DNA of 64,000 bases from Cordilura impudica (GCA_963682025.1 OY821522.1:27585708-27649707), one strand, 5' to 3'. Shown: positions 34,291 to 45,744, counted from the stretch's first letter. Program-made: numbers and translations. The notes: generated by a model from the letters alone, not told the origin.

Positions 34291-35368
34291 TTACTTTAAC
34301 TGCCGTAAAGCACATTTATCAGCAGTACATTTGTCAATCCGATATTTTCTACGAAAAACTTGTACGGTAACACGAACACGTCGGCGATCAGCTAATTCGG
34401 GTTTGCTAAAAATTCAAAATTTAATACCATGTACAATTTAAATGTTAAACCATAAAAATATAACACGAATTTGGCAGTTTCAGGTTCTAATTCAAGTATT
34501 CTCTTATTTGTAATTTTGGCACCGAATTACTAAATAGTTCAGTTTCAGGACGCATCTATTATAGTAAACCAACCACTCAGCATCTAAAGACATATTGGAG
34601 TCTAAAAATATCGCACCTCAACAAGCTCGAAAACATCACCTAATTAATGCCTTTGGTATATCAATAAATAATACTTCTAAAGTAATACAAACAACAAAAT
34701 TGAAGGAAGGAAATACTCTTTTATCAATATTAATATTAACCTCTTCGCTTATAGTATACCGTTTTTCGTATAAATACGCACAAAACGATCAATAACTTCG
34801 TTACGACCTGAGACAAGTGTCTAAAATATTTGTAGATTTCATGCCTTACAGCTAATTACGCAAATACGGTATTGTTAACTAAAGCAGATCTCAAATCGGT
34901 TATGGCTCTAGGTGAATGCTGCCTAGGTTCTACATACAAGAGCCTTATCAGATAATCCAACACAGCATCTCCCAAGAATTCTAAACACAGTCTATTGGGA
35001 GTATAAGAGGCATATATAATGGCTTGCAACAAGTAAGATCTGCCGCAAATTTATATTCCAAAGCTTATTAAAATTTCGTATAACCCAGCGCTTCTTCACC
35101 ATTGGGTGTATAGTGTAGCAGTGGAGATTTGGACGGAGTCCAAGAGCCATAAACCGTAACAATACCTTCATTGTCAAGAAAAGTGCTACTAGGTTCTCTA
35201 GTTTCCTTAGAATCATATGTTATACTCCAATTAAGGTTTCAACGCAGTCTCGGCTGCAGATTTATCTAAAACAGAATTAAAAATTAGTTTTATTTATTTC
35301 CAATATATTTTATTTATATTTCGAGTTTTAATGAAATTACCTGGAATACTATATTTTTTCTATACATT
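34291..35368 (-). pseudogene. Dcr-1: Dicer-1-like pseudogene fragment (RNase IIIa end, RNase IIIb, dsRBD)
   Basis: Read on the minus strand, decayed pieces follow the order of an insect Dicer-1 C-terminus. SIPDKS then, after a 1-base shift, DCVETLIG is the end of RNase IIIa. GSWTPSKSPLLHYTPNGEE is the spacer. [26 protein letters not shown] and [13 protein letters not shown] are RNase IIIb and keep its signature. EVIDRFVRI and SLDAEWLVYYN follow, then LELEPETAKF and ADRRRVRVTVQVF, KCALRQLK with a stop at 34291, the dsRBD. Apparent introns survive (GTAATT..TTTTAG at about 35265-35340; another before KPELADRR ending TTTTTAG near 34410). It is thus a decayed genomic duplicate, not a retrocopy. 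Stops and several frameshifts exclude function. Recognition is by motif memory. Confidence 0.8.
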
Positions 35369-35703
35369 TATTTATTATTATTTTAAACACATTCACTTTA
35401 ATTACATCATTATTTTACTAGCAAATATCAATTATAATGTAAATCTTATTTAACAAACTTATTTCAGTTTATAATACAATTAACAGTAATAAGAACACGC
35501 GTTAATTTGTCCACAGAAATTTCAATTTGTGACAATGAATAAGCAGAAATAAATAATAAAAAAATTTACAACGTGTATAAGGGTGACAGCATATTATATT
35601 AATATAGTTGTTTGATCTAAAAGTTGTTGTATAAATATTTTGAATTTTTTTGTAGTTTACAAACAAAAATGTAGATGTCGCTAGGTGTTTCTTAACTGCT
35701 TAG
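35369..35703. other. AT-rich spacer
   Basis: Nothing recognised. Confidence 0.4.
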
Positions 35704-36702
35704 TAGGCTTTTCACACTTACTGCGGTTTCAGGAAACGCCAGCGTTTTGCTCTCTTTCAAGATATTCATGCTAAATCAGACTATAAATCACACATAATTC
35801 CATATAAAAAAAACGGAGACATTTTGCTCATTTCAAGAGAAAGAACAGGGTTGCTCTCCAATAGTAGTTAAAAAAAGCATTAAAATTAAAAAATTTGCAT
35901 TATGTCAGAAAAATAATGAAAAAAAAATGTGTTTGTTTATATTTCGTGATTGCTTTGTGCTGGTAAGTTCTTATTTATTATTTATTTATTTATTGTTATT
36001 AATGCAAAACATTTAATTTTAACTAATTACAGAAGGAAAAATGGCTTGTCTCCGATCCGTTCCAAATTTTCACCACTCGTTTCACTTTTTAATGCGATTC
36101 CAGCAAAATATCTTTTTTGTCGGAAGCCCATATTTCCCGAGTTATGGACCTCCAAAATTTTGACATTGATTTCGATATAACTTGAACAATTCTAATCGGC
36201 CTTTAGCATTATATATATCATATGAAAGCTTATTAAAGTGCCTTTAATAAGATATAAAAAAGTTCGAAATCCATTAACACATTATGGACCAAAATAATTT
36301 TCGTTCTTTTTAAGATGCAGTTTTTTGTAAATAATTCATTTTATTTCAATAAAACGCTATTACAACAACAAAATATATGTTAATTAATACATTTTTAGGA
36401 TTAACAGCTTTTATGTAAGATATAGTTTGACCTGTTAACCCTTTGTAATTTGGAGATATTAAGGGAATAACTTTGTTTTTTTTTTATTGCACAAATAACA
36501 AAAACCCATAACACTAAAAACAACACTTTCTTAAGAAATACGACTTAACAATTCTAACTAGAAATGAAAAATTTTTAAAAAAATAATATCCAACTTTAAC
36601 TCCTAATATCTTCGGCGCTTTGAGAGTAAAAAAGTCATAATATACACCAAAAAATAGCTTGTGACTCCTACTTTTATTGTAAATGTGTAAATACATACCT
36701 TA

Positions 36703-36706
36703 TATA
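36703..36706. other. E2 target-site duplication TATA (left)
   Basis: TATA here and at 45028-45031 flank the E2 LTRs. A 4-bp TATA-like duplication fits errantivirus integration. Confidence 0.8.
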
Positions 36707-37236
36707 AATTAAATTCCTTTAAGAATTTTAGTTTAAAAAAATTAATTGTTGTGCGCTGATGGCGACACAACAACCGTCTTTATTTGTAATTCAATATAAA
36801 AAGCAATGATTTTTCTTAAAACTACCCTAATTTATAATAACAAGTTTGCTGATCACGCCATTCATTCACGCTGTTGTCATTCTGCCGCTCATGCAATGCT
36901 GTTCAATGTTGTTGGTGTGAATTTACTACCTTGCAGAATTTCTGTGTTGACCATTGGCGCGTGCAATGATATTATTGTAAAATGAGCTGCTTTATTCGTT
37001 GGCATGTGCAATGCCGTTCAATATTGTTGGTGGGAAAATACTACCTTGCAGAATTACTGTATTTTGGAAATCGCGCCGGATGCGCGTGCAACGGTATTGT
37101 TGTGAAATAATGTTTGTTGGTTTTGCAGAAGACGCAACGTCAGCTTGAGAACTAATTTTGATATTTTTTAATGTGTGTTGTTGTTGTTAGCGAAATATTT
37201 ATTTTAAATGTATTTTAAATGTATTTTGTGTTAACT
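36707..37236 (-). repeat. E2 3' LTR
   Basis: On the minus strand it starts AGTTAAC and ends AATT. It contains AATAAAGACGGTTGTTGTG near its end. Partner of 44498-45027. Confidence 0.95.
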
Positions 37237-37268
37237 CCTCCCTCCTTAAATGCAATCGTCCCGATTGC
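37237..37268 (-). promoter_or_regulatory. E2 hairpin and polypurine tract after env
   Basis: GCAATCGGGACGATTGC (7-bp stem, 37252-37268) begins at the base after the env stop. It is followed by atttaaggagggagg and the LTR. Identical arrangement to E1. Confidence 0.8.
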
Positions 37269-38763
37269 TTAAAATGTATGGATGTCAAAAATGGTGGAAT
37301 TCTTTTTCCTAATTTTTTCCTCTGTAGATTTTACAACAATTGGATGTTCTGGTTGGGCTTCTTTCGTTTCTATTATTTCATCTTCTTTTTTTGTTTTCTT
37401 CTTCTTAGAAATCCAAGCGATAATAACACAAACGGATACAATGATGATGAGGCTTGATGTTAGTAGAAAGTTATTTTTGTTTTCCAGTGTTTCCAATCTT
37501 TTGATGTTTCCCATATTCAATTTTTGGAGTCTTTGCAGTGATATGATTTCTTCGGTTTTGCTATTCCATGCTCTTGGTTGTAATGAAGCTGGAAGAGGTT
37601 TGTTGCCACTTATTTCTTTTGAATAGTATTCTCGACCCTCAATGTTGACTGTTGTGTTGAAATATTTGACCAAATAAGTTCCATTTAATGCTATTTCTTC
37701 TTCGTTCACTTTAATTTTCCCAATGTATTGATTCAGCAGTAGTAAGTCGCTTCCGATTTCTTCTATTGCTGGGACGTGCTCGTTGTTAACCTGTATGCAG
37801 CTACCTATTTTATTTCTAAATAAACTAGTTATACAAAATTTATCACTTAATTCTACAAGCTTATCTCTATTACATATTGTTAAATCATTGTAGCTTTTGC
37901 AGCTTTCTTTGATGGCGAATAATTTATTATTACAATCTAAAATTTTGCCATATTCAATTTTATCAATAATATTTCCAATTTTTACTGGCTTTGCTAAGAA
38001 AATTTTACAGATATCATTTTGGGCAATGGGAATACTTAAAATATATAAAATTTCTTTGTTATTTGTCGCAATCTTTACGCTTCCAAATGATAACAATTCA
38101 TCTACATTAAAAATAGGAATACTATAATTTCTTAAAACATAATTTAAATTTTCAATTTCGGTTTTTGACAAGATAAATGAGTTTACAATATTTACTTTAG
38201 CCCATTGTATTGCATATTCAATATTTTGTAATTCTTTTTCAATTAATGTTAATTTGTGTTCTAATGTATTTGCCAGTTCATTATTCCAATCTTCCCGCTT
38301 TACTTTTAATATTTGATTTGTAATGTTTGAAATATCTTTTAATCTGCTAGTTGTAAGTTCGTTTATAATCATTTGTCTGTTGTTATTTTCTAATACATTT
38401 TTAACTTTCTGATTTAAAATTTCAAAATCATTGCTGTCTGGAGTCCCAGCAACCCATTTCCATGCGCTACCAATAAAATCGATAGATCTTCTCCTTACGT
38501 GTGGACTTAACCGATTAAGGAGTCCATTAATATCGGAGACTTGTTGTTTTAAAAATGGACGGAGCGGATGACTATATGTAATATTAGTGTTCAATGTAGA
38601 TTCAATGTCCTGTGATAAAATTCTATATTGTTCTAAGTCGGTAGAATGTATAACTTTAAAGGTGCCGTTCTGTTTTTTTGCGATCCCATTCTGAATGGTT
38701 ATTAATCTCGCATTAGAGTAGTAAGGTATATTAAAATCCGCAAGGACGGTACCAATTAGTAAT
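37269..38763 (-). CDS. env: E2 env, 3' exon (envelope glycoprotein, frame intact)
   Basis: The open frame runs from a splice acceptor (TTTTTACAG, exon starting at 38763) to TAA at 37269-37271. The exon starts with a short hydrophobic stretch (LLIGTVLAD) that fits a signal peptide whose ATG would come from the leader exon. A basic cleavage-like site HVRRRSIDFIGSAWKW lies about 70 residues in. A long helical region, conserved Cys residues (NDICKIF, ILDCNNK, TICNRDK) and several NxT/S sites follow. A C-terminal membrane anchor (LLTSSLIIIVSVCVIIAWI) and a KKKKTKKEDE tail end it. This is the plan of gypsy-type and baculovirus F-like envelopes. No break is visible in this exon. Confidence 0.85.
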
Positions 38764-38804
38764 CTGTAAAAAGAAGATAAATGGGATGTAAATAAAAAAA
38801 ATTG

Positions 38805-41800
38805 TCAGTTTCTAATGTGACTCTTGTGAATAATGCGGCCACTTTCCGTAACTATAGTTGTATTACGGTTTTCTTTCACTATCTCTTCCTTAAACCGATT
38901 AGAAAGTTTTGTCCCTAATCTTTTATTTGTCCTACCGTAGACTAGCTGACCAGGTACGTATTCTTTAATTGGTTTTTTATTTTTATTATGGTAAGTCAAG
39001 TCATTTTCCTGTTTGCGCTTTAGTCGGTCAACGTTAGATAATCTAGTTATCTCCATATCTTGGGGTGAAAAGTCAATCGTTCGACCAAAATAAAGATCTA
39101 CAGGTTTCTTTTTTGTCGTTGAATGAATGGTATGGTTATATTCATTTACAGCTCTTTCCAAAAGTTCTTCGAAATTTCTAGATGACCCATCACTTTTAAG
39201 ACATCTCATTATCTCCGCTAAGGTTGAATGGAAGCGTTCTATCTGTCCGTTCGCTTCGCTTCGATAAGATGGAGTAGTGAAAACGTTTATTTTCAAATCG
39301 TCTTTCATCATGAATAGGATTGAAGCTGAATTCAGAGAAGGTTCGTTGTCCATGACAATATTTTTCGGTACCCCATAAGAAAATAGTATTTTCCTAAGAG
39401 GTCTCCTAACATCTTCTGTCGATCGTCCCTTCAGTAATTTTGTCTGGACATACTTTGAAAATTTGTCAATCGATGTTAGTACCAATTTTTTGTCTGTGGA
39501 AAAAATGTCAAGATGGACTGTGTGGCCAGGATGAGTTGGTATAGGTATCTCTTTTAACTCAGGCATATTTGGGTGTCTTTCATACTTATTTTTCTTACAA
39601 GTCGAACATAGTTTTATGACCCTTTTAATTTTATTTGCCATTCCTGGAAAATAATATTTTTCCATAATTTGCAATCTGTTTTCTTTCTCGTTGCGATGAG
39701 CCCTATTATGTGTTTCCACAATTATATTTTCTTGATCGTTTTCTGACGTTATGTCATCGACTACCAATTGTGTAAATCGACATTTATAACTTGAAAAGTG
39801 GCCCGGATAAATTGTTTGAATTTTCCCCATTATTGGTTCAGGAGTTTTTATACCATTAATAACGGACGGATTTAGATACTTTTTTAGAATTTCTGTAAGT
39901 TTTTGTTCATCATAGTTAGGTTCGCTTATAAGGTGTCGATGATAGCCTGGGAATATGATTTTAAATTGGTAAGTGGGTGTTTCACCTATGGAAAGAAAAA
40001 TTTGGTTCTTAAATACGTTTATTGGGGTTTCCATGCTCGGAATAAGATCTTGTGGAGAGCTGTCACTGCTGTGCACCGTGCCTGATAAAGAATTTATTCC
40101 AGTCGCTGGAGGTCTAGAAAGCGCGTCTGCTACTACATTACTTCTACCAGGTTTATATTTCATTTCATAATTGAATTCTTCTAAAATAGCTTTCCATCTT
40201 TTCATTTTACTATTATTCTTTTTTGTGCTAAGTGCATATGTCAGCGGGTGATGATCTGTAAAGATGATAACTTTAGCTGACCCATACAAGTAATTCCTAA
40301 GGTTTCCTAATGCCCATATTATAGCAAGCATTTCCTTTTCATTGGATGCGTAATTTTCTTCTGCTTCTGACAGAGTTCTAGATATGAATGCTATTGGCTG
40401 ATCATCCTGACTTAAGACGGCTCCTAGTGCTACATTAGAAGCGTCAGTTGTCAATTGAAATTCTTTTTTAAAATCAGGATATGCGAGAATTACTTCTCTA
40501 GAAACTAAGGCATTTTTTAATGAATCGATGGCATTTTTGGCTTCATTATCCATTTGAATTTTCCTACGGTTGGATTCAGATTTGGAAATCGTACCTGCAT
40601 CTCCTCGCAAAAATTTAGTTAAAGGTTTTGCTAAGTCCGCGTAACCTTTTATAAACCTTCTATAATATCCTGAAAGGCCTAGAAAGGACCGGAGCTCTCT
40701 AAGTGTGGTAGGATAAGCAAAATTAACTATTGCTTCGACCTTTTTGGGGTTTGCTTTTACTCCATTGTAAGAAACAATGAATCCCAAGAATTCTACCTCC
40801 TCTTTAAAGAATTCACACTTGTCCAACTGGACTTTCAAGTGTTTCAAAAATGTCATTCAAGTGTTTAAAATGTGATTTTTCGTTTTTACTAAAGATAATT
40901 ATATCGTCAATATAAACGTAGCATGTTTTGCCAATTTGTTCCCTGAGGATATCGTCCAGCGTCCTCTGAAATATGGACGGTGCGTTTTTCAACCCAAATG
41001 GGAGTCTTGTAAATTCATATTTACCATTATTAACTGAAAAAGCCGTTTTCTCTATATCCTCTTCTCTAAGAGGTATTTGATGAAATCCACTCTTTAAGTC
41101 TATTACAGTAAAATATCTATTGCTTCCTAAATGTGAGAGAACTTCATTTATCTCGGGAATGGGATATCTATCTGGTATTGTTATCGAATTTAATTTTCTG
41201 AAATCTATGACCAGTCTATATTTTTGCCTACCTGAAGCATCTTGTTTTTTTGATACAATCCATATAGGCGAGTTATAAGGCTAACGTGATGGTCTTATTA
41301 TCCCATCTTTTAATAATTTATTAATTTCCTCTTCAACTAATCCCTTCATGGCCATTGGGTAAGGGTAATTTCTGGTATAAGTTGGTATGTCCGTGGAAGT
41401 ACGTATATCACCAACAACTCTTGCTGTATAGGTGAGTCTCTCGTCAAGATCTGCAAATAGACTCTTATGGTGACTTACAATCTTTTCGAGAGACCTTTTT
41501 TGATTTTCAGAAAGGTGTTCCATCCTAATTTCTATATTGTTGACATCTTGGGAAATATATTGGAATATTGGAATATTTATTCCCCCTTTTACCGTAAAAT
41601 AATTCTTTGAAGTATAAATCACGGCTGATAATTCTTTTAAACTATCGTTGCCTAATATCCCATCGAAGGTTCTTAAACCTGGTAATATAAAAAACTTTAT
41701 GGGGACATCATTGATGCCAAACATATTTAAAAGAACATGATGCGTAATTTCTACATTTCCTGCAATAGATTTTGCACTAAATTTTTCCTGATTAGGTCTA

Positions 41801-41915
41801 TGGTTTGTGACTAAATTAGGTTTTATATAATTCTTATTACTACCGGTATCTAAAAGGAATTTGAGAGTTTGTCCGTTCCTCGTTCTAACTTGAAAGTATG
41901 GTAACGAGGAACTAT
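38805..41915 (-). pseudogene. pol: E2 pol: protease, RT, RNase H, integrase; two breaks
   Basis: Protease has LLDTGSNKNYIKP (about 41830) and GILGNDS. RT begins in the same frame but meets TAG at 41281-41283, right after GIIRPSR, where a Ser codon stands in E1. Beyond it the fold continues with catalytic YIDD near 40910. A frameshift near 40850 follows a deletion of about 14 bases relative to E1. From 40845 to 38805 the frame is open for 680 codons. That part holds thumb (LGLSGYYRRFI), RNase H (TTDASNVALG, NEKEMLAI, FTDHHPLTY), the integrase HHCC finger (ETHNRAHRN, CSTCKK), and DDE residues in HLDIFS, VMDNEP and GQIERFH. Non-functional as it stands. Confidence 0.9.
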
Positions 41916-43304
41916 TTAACCAAAAAAATTAAGATCGTTTAGTAAATCTTCTTGTGCATAATCTGTTGTTATGGAATTATTTTTCTCGGTTTCGAGATCT
42001 TCAGGTGAATGCTCGAACATCTCAAGTCCGCTGTTGGTAAATTCCTTATAATATTCGTCCATTTCTGTTATCCCCCCAACTGCGCCTTCTTCTTGGGCAT
42101 ATTCACAATCTAGTGGAACCTGGTCTAATTGCCGCTGAGTTGCCTCATTGTTGGTTACCACATGAAAATTCCTTTGGAGTTTGTTGATTGGACCTTGAAA
42201 TGAGCCCCCAGCTGGTCTCTTAGAAACTTGGTTAACTGGTGGTCTGTTCATATAATTAATGTGCCTTGATTGGATAGATCTATCCACGTCCATAGGTTCT
42301 ACTCTAGGAGTTGGTTTTTGATTATTCGGTGTTGAATATTGGGGCTTACTATATTGGTTCGAAAAACCGATTTGGTTTCCTTGATTAAATTGTGGTCTTG
42401 GGCTAAAATTTTGATAACCGGTTGGCCTAAAAATTGTGTTACGGGTATAATTTGGGTTATAGTTTGGTATAGGACCATTACGGGGTGGCAATGGTGGTCT
42501 GTTATTTGTCATACCACCAACGTAAGCGAGCTCAGGAAAGAATTTCTGTCGATTTCCAAAAAATGAATTGGTTACTCCAATTCTATCTTTCTGGATATTA
42601 CCTCTAGATATTTGTCCATGAGCGTAATTCATACGAAATGTCATATTATCCAATTTTAAACAAATATGTAATACTTCGGGCAAAGACGTTGGTTCACGCA
42701 CGCTAAGCAAACGTGGAAGATCACCATTTAAACCTCTAACAAATGTATCCAGGGCTTTATCCCTGTAAGTATTTGTCATTGAGCGAAGGCTTCCTTCGTC
42801 TAGATTTAAACATGATACTTTATCAAGTATCAGCGAAAGATGTTGATAGACAGCTTGATAAAATTCGGTTATACTCCTATTGCTCTGACACAAAATTGTC
42901 ATTTGATATTCTAAAGTGCCGATATCTCTCTTATCGGAATAGTGCATCATTAGACATTTCTTCATTCGAGGCCAATCTAAGGGTGTTCTATACGATTCTA
43001 ATGCAGTATCTGCATCGCCAGTAATTTTCGTCCTTATATTATGTAAAATTGCATAATATCGTCCTGTTCCCTTAAGGCTGGAGTAAAGGTCTAACACTCT
43101 GTCGACGGATTTTCGCCAGGAGTTGAACTCACCTGGTTTTCCAGAAAATTCCCTAAGTGATTTTATTATGTCTGGGACTTTGTCTAATTCTCCTAATTCT
43201 GTCGTAACTGCACCTATGGGTTGGTCAAAACCCTCGTCTGAGAGATAATCTGAAGGCGTTTTCAAAGCTTCGTTAATTATTTCAATAATCTGGTTCCTCT
43301 GAAT
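41916..43304 (-). CDS. gag: E2 Gag (about 460 codons, no ATG)
   Basis: The N-terminal block LGELDKVPDIIKSLREFSGK is followed by the capsid-like region (RKSVDRVLDLYSSLKG, MMHYSDKRDIGTLEYQM, ITEFYQAVYQHLSLIL, DTFVRGLNGDLPRLLSVREP). The Asn/Gln/Pro/Arg-rich tail runs from about residue 215 (NYNPNYTRN, PRVEPMDVDRS). No zinc knuckle, as is usual for errantiviruses. The frame is open from about 43304, just after a stop and an A run, but contains no ATG where E1 has one (ATGGAACAG). The start appears mutated, or initiation is unusual. It ends LNFFG-stop over a run of seven T, overlapping the pol frame. Confidence 0.85.
   Translation of the reverse strand: MQRNQIIEIINEALKTPSDYLSDEGFDQPIGAVTTELGELDKVPDIIKSLREFSGKPGEFNSWRKSVDRVLDLYSSLKGTGRYYAILHNIRTKITGDADTALESYRTPLDWPRMKKCLMMHYSDKRDIGTLEYQMTILCQSNRSITEFYQAVYQHLSLILDKVSCLNLDEGSLRSMTNTYRDKALDTFVRGLNGDLPRLLSVREPTSLPEVLHICLKLDNMTFRMNYAHGQISRGNIQKDRIGVTNSFFGNRQKFFPELAYVGGMTNNRPPLPPRNGPIPNYNPNYTRNTIFRPTGYQNFSPRPQFNQGNQIGFSNQYSKPQYSTPNNQKPTPRVEPMDVDRSIQSRHINYMNRPPVNQVSKRPAGGSFQGPINKLQRNFHVVTNNEATQRQLDQVPLDCEYAQEEGAVGGITEMDEYYKEFTNSGLEMFEHSPEDLETEKNNSITTDYAQEDLLNDLNFFG
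41919..41932 (-). promoter_or_regulatory. Candidate -1 frameshift slippery site between gag and pol
   Basis: The gag end reads CTTAATTTTTTTGGTTAA, so seven T (41922-41928) lie two codons before the stop. The pol frame is the -1 frame here, leading to LLDTGSNKNY of the protease. T TTT TTT fits the X XXY YYZ pattern for -1 ribosomal frameshifting. Confidence 0.6.
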
Positions 43305-43635
43305 TTATTATATATATTTTTTTTTTTTTTAAATACAATGAACAATTTTTACGTAAAATTTTTTAAAGGATTAAAATTTAATTTTGTTAACAAAAAATAC
43401 AGCGAAGAATTCAAGAAGAAATTTGGATTGTTACAGTAAATTTAAAAATCAAGTCTTATTATTTAAAAAAAAAAAAATACAACTAGGACTTTATACGCAA
43501 ATTTTGAAAGGTTAGAATTTAATTATTATTATCAAAAATAGAATGAAAAAAATTCTTTTTATAGGATTAAAATTTAATTTGGTCACTATTTTTCTTTTCT
43601 TCTCTTATTTTTTAAAATTATATTTTATATAAAAT

Positions 43636-43650
43636 TATTCTTACGTTAAT
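43636..43650 (-). promoter_or_regulatory. E2 leader 5' splice donor
   Basis: gctgttattaac|gtaagaat, at the same place in the leader as the E1 donor and preceded by the same atcatca-rich block. Confidence 0.6.
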
Positions 43651-44479
43651 AACAGCATCTCGTACTTTGATGATTACTGGAGCTTACTCTGGTAGTGTTA
43701 AGCTTTCTCGTAGTTCGATGATTACACGAACTTAATTAGTTGATGAATTTTCAGGTATTATTTTGATTAGTTTTTTCTTTAAAAAAAATTTTTTGTTTTA
43801 ATTTGGTGTCTTTTGAAAAAATTTTATTTTGTTTAATATTATAAATTATTTTTATTGTTCACTTATATAACAAAATTATTTTAGTGCTTGGTTAATAGTA
43901 TTTTTTATTTTTACTTTTAATTTGGAGTTCACTTTTTTACTATTCTTCCTTAGTAGTTACTAATTTTCTAATTTTTTTTTTTTATAATAGTTAGTTTTTT
44001 TTCACAATATTTTTTGTTTTTATTTATTAAATGTTTTTTTTTTTTTTACTTTTTTAAAAAAAATAGTTTTTTACTTTATTTTTGAAGTTTTCTTTTTTAA
44101 TCTCTTAAAAATTTTTATCTATTTTTCTATTTGCTACAGTCACTGTTTCCACTTAAGTTTTTATATATTTTTTTTATTCCTTTTTATTTATTTTGTTTTA
44201 GGTATTTATTTAATTTTCACTTTTCAAATATTCTTTAATTAAAAATTTTACTGTCACTATTATTTTTAAATTCGAAAATATTTATTTCACTGTTAGAATT
44301 TTAGTTACTATTATTTTATATTTTTACTGTTCATTCATTTAGAAAATTTGATTTTTGATATTATTTCTTATTTTGTAAAACTTATAATTACTTACTACCT
44401 TTTGTACTTTTGAACTACTAGGGCACTTGGTAAGGCTTGACTTTTTTTTTTGAATGTACCGGAGGACCTTTATCCTGCA

Positions 44480-44498
44480 GGTCCCTGCTCGGGCGCCA
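44480..44498 (-). promoter_or_regulatory. E2 primer-binding site, tRNA-Lys type
   Basis: TGGCGCCCGAGCAGGGACC follows the 5' LTR directly. It differs at only two positions from the tRNA-Lys(UUU)-complementary site used by lysine-primed retroelements. Confidence 0.85.
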
Positions 44499-45027
44499 AT
44501 TAAATTCCTTTAAGAATTTTAGTTTAAAAAAATTAATTGTTGTGCGCTGATGGCGACACAACAACCGTCTTTATTTGTAATTCAAAATAAAAAACAATGA
44601 TTTTCTTAAAACTACCCTAATTTATAATAACAGGTTTGCTGATCACGCCATTCATTCACGCTGTTGTCATTCTGCCGCTCGTGCAATGCTGTTCAATGTT
44701 GTTGGTGTGAATTTACTACCTTGCAGAATTTCTGTGTTGACCATTGGCGCGTGCAATGGTATTATTGTAAAATGAGCTGCTTTATTCGTTGGCATGTGCA
44801 ATGCCGTTCAATATTGTTGGTGGGAAAATACTACCTTGCAGAATTACTGTATTTTGGTAATCGCGCCGGATGCGCGTGCAACGGTATTGTTGTGAAATAA
44901 CTGTTTGTTGGTTTTGCAGAAGACGCAACGTTAGCTTGAGAACTAGTTTTGGTATTTTTTAATGTGTGTTGTTGTTGTTAGCGAAATATTTATTTTAAAT
45001 GTATTTTAAATGTATTTTGTGTTAACT
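44498..45027 (-). repeat. E2 5' LTR
   Basis: Same length as the 3' LTR, about 98% identical with compensating single-base indels. Its last base overlaps the primer-binding site. Confidence 0.95.
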
Positions 45028-45371
45028 TATACGTAATTTCGTCTGATAATTACAGCTTTTCAAAAAAACTCTTTATCAAAAATGCACAATCTTGAATAGG
45101 TTCACAATGGGTTAAAGGATTTCGAACTGTTTTTATATCGAAATAAATTCACTTTAATAAGCTTTCAAATGATACATATATTGCTAAAATCCGATAAGAA
45201 TTGTTCAAGTTATACCGAAATTTAATGTCAAAATTTTGGAGGTCCATAAGTCGGAACATATGGGTTTCCGACAAAAAAATTTTTTTTTTATAAATCACCT
45301 CAAATACCCCTATTTCCAAAAAAAAAAAAAAAATCGGGGTGGTGCACCTAAACGAGACTTGTTCCTTTTAT

Positions 45372-45482
45372 TTAAATAGAAACCGAAGAAAGTAGTACAA
45401 AAAGCGAAGCCAATGGACGGACACGGCAGAGCAAATTCTGCTTGAGCTGTGGGAAGACAAGATTCTGCAGCTCCGCGGTAAC
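45372..45482 (+). pseudogene. SANT/MADF-like exon fragment
   Basis: The frame SQWTDTAEQILLELWEDKI followed by LQLRG, then GTAACA as a possible splice donor. The W..(x)..LLELWED pattern is the first helix of Myb/SANT-like or MADF DNA-binding domains. Such domains are common in DNA transposons (for example PIF/Harbinger) and in fly transcription factors. It lies in the right part of D2. Only one helix is visible, and the rest is not found. Confidence 0.4.
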
Positions 45483-45744
45483 AGGAATTAATACAATATA
45501 AAAATACAATGATATAAACTCATATATTATTAAAATTAAATTTATTTTCTAATTTTTTATTATATTTGTTTATTTACGCGCTTGTGTTGTTTACAATCAA
45601 AACAAACTTGCTGCAGAAATGAGAAATGTCAAATGAAACCGCAGTAAATAACAAAAACATAATGTGAACACTATGATTTCGAAACCATCTCAAGAGAGCG
45701 AATTTCTGGGGTTTCTCTGAAACGCAGTAAGTGTGAAAAGCCTA

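Larger units (their letters stand above)
36707..45027 (-). mobile_element. E2: young errantivirus (gypsy-type) provirus, 8.3 kb, minus strand
   Basis: Two 530-bp LTRs with TATA target duplication, tRNA-Lys-type primer site, A-rich leader with splice donor, gag, pol, env behind a splice acceptor, hairpin and polypurine tract. LTRs differ at about ten positions (about 2%), so insertion is recent on an evolutionary scale. It is disabled: no ATG is visible for gag, and pol has a TAG (41281-41283) and a frameshift near 40850. Same subfamily as E1. Confidence 0.95.
35704..45744. mobile_element. D2: DNA-element relic with inverted ends, split by E2
   Basis: The two sides of E2 are inverted relatives. 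The outer ends read taggcttttcacacttactg at 35704 and its complement ending at 45744, followed by imperfect gtttcag..aaa and gctctct blocks. Further in, 36115-36300 (gtcgga, tatggacctccaaaattttg, ttgaacaattct, gaaagcttattaaagtg) matches 45070-45275 in reverse. Without E2 and the duplicated TATA the element is about 1.7 kb. A SANT/MADF-like exon lies in the right half. A PIF/Harbinger-type relic is a possibility, not shown. Confidence 0.6.
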
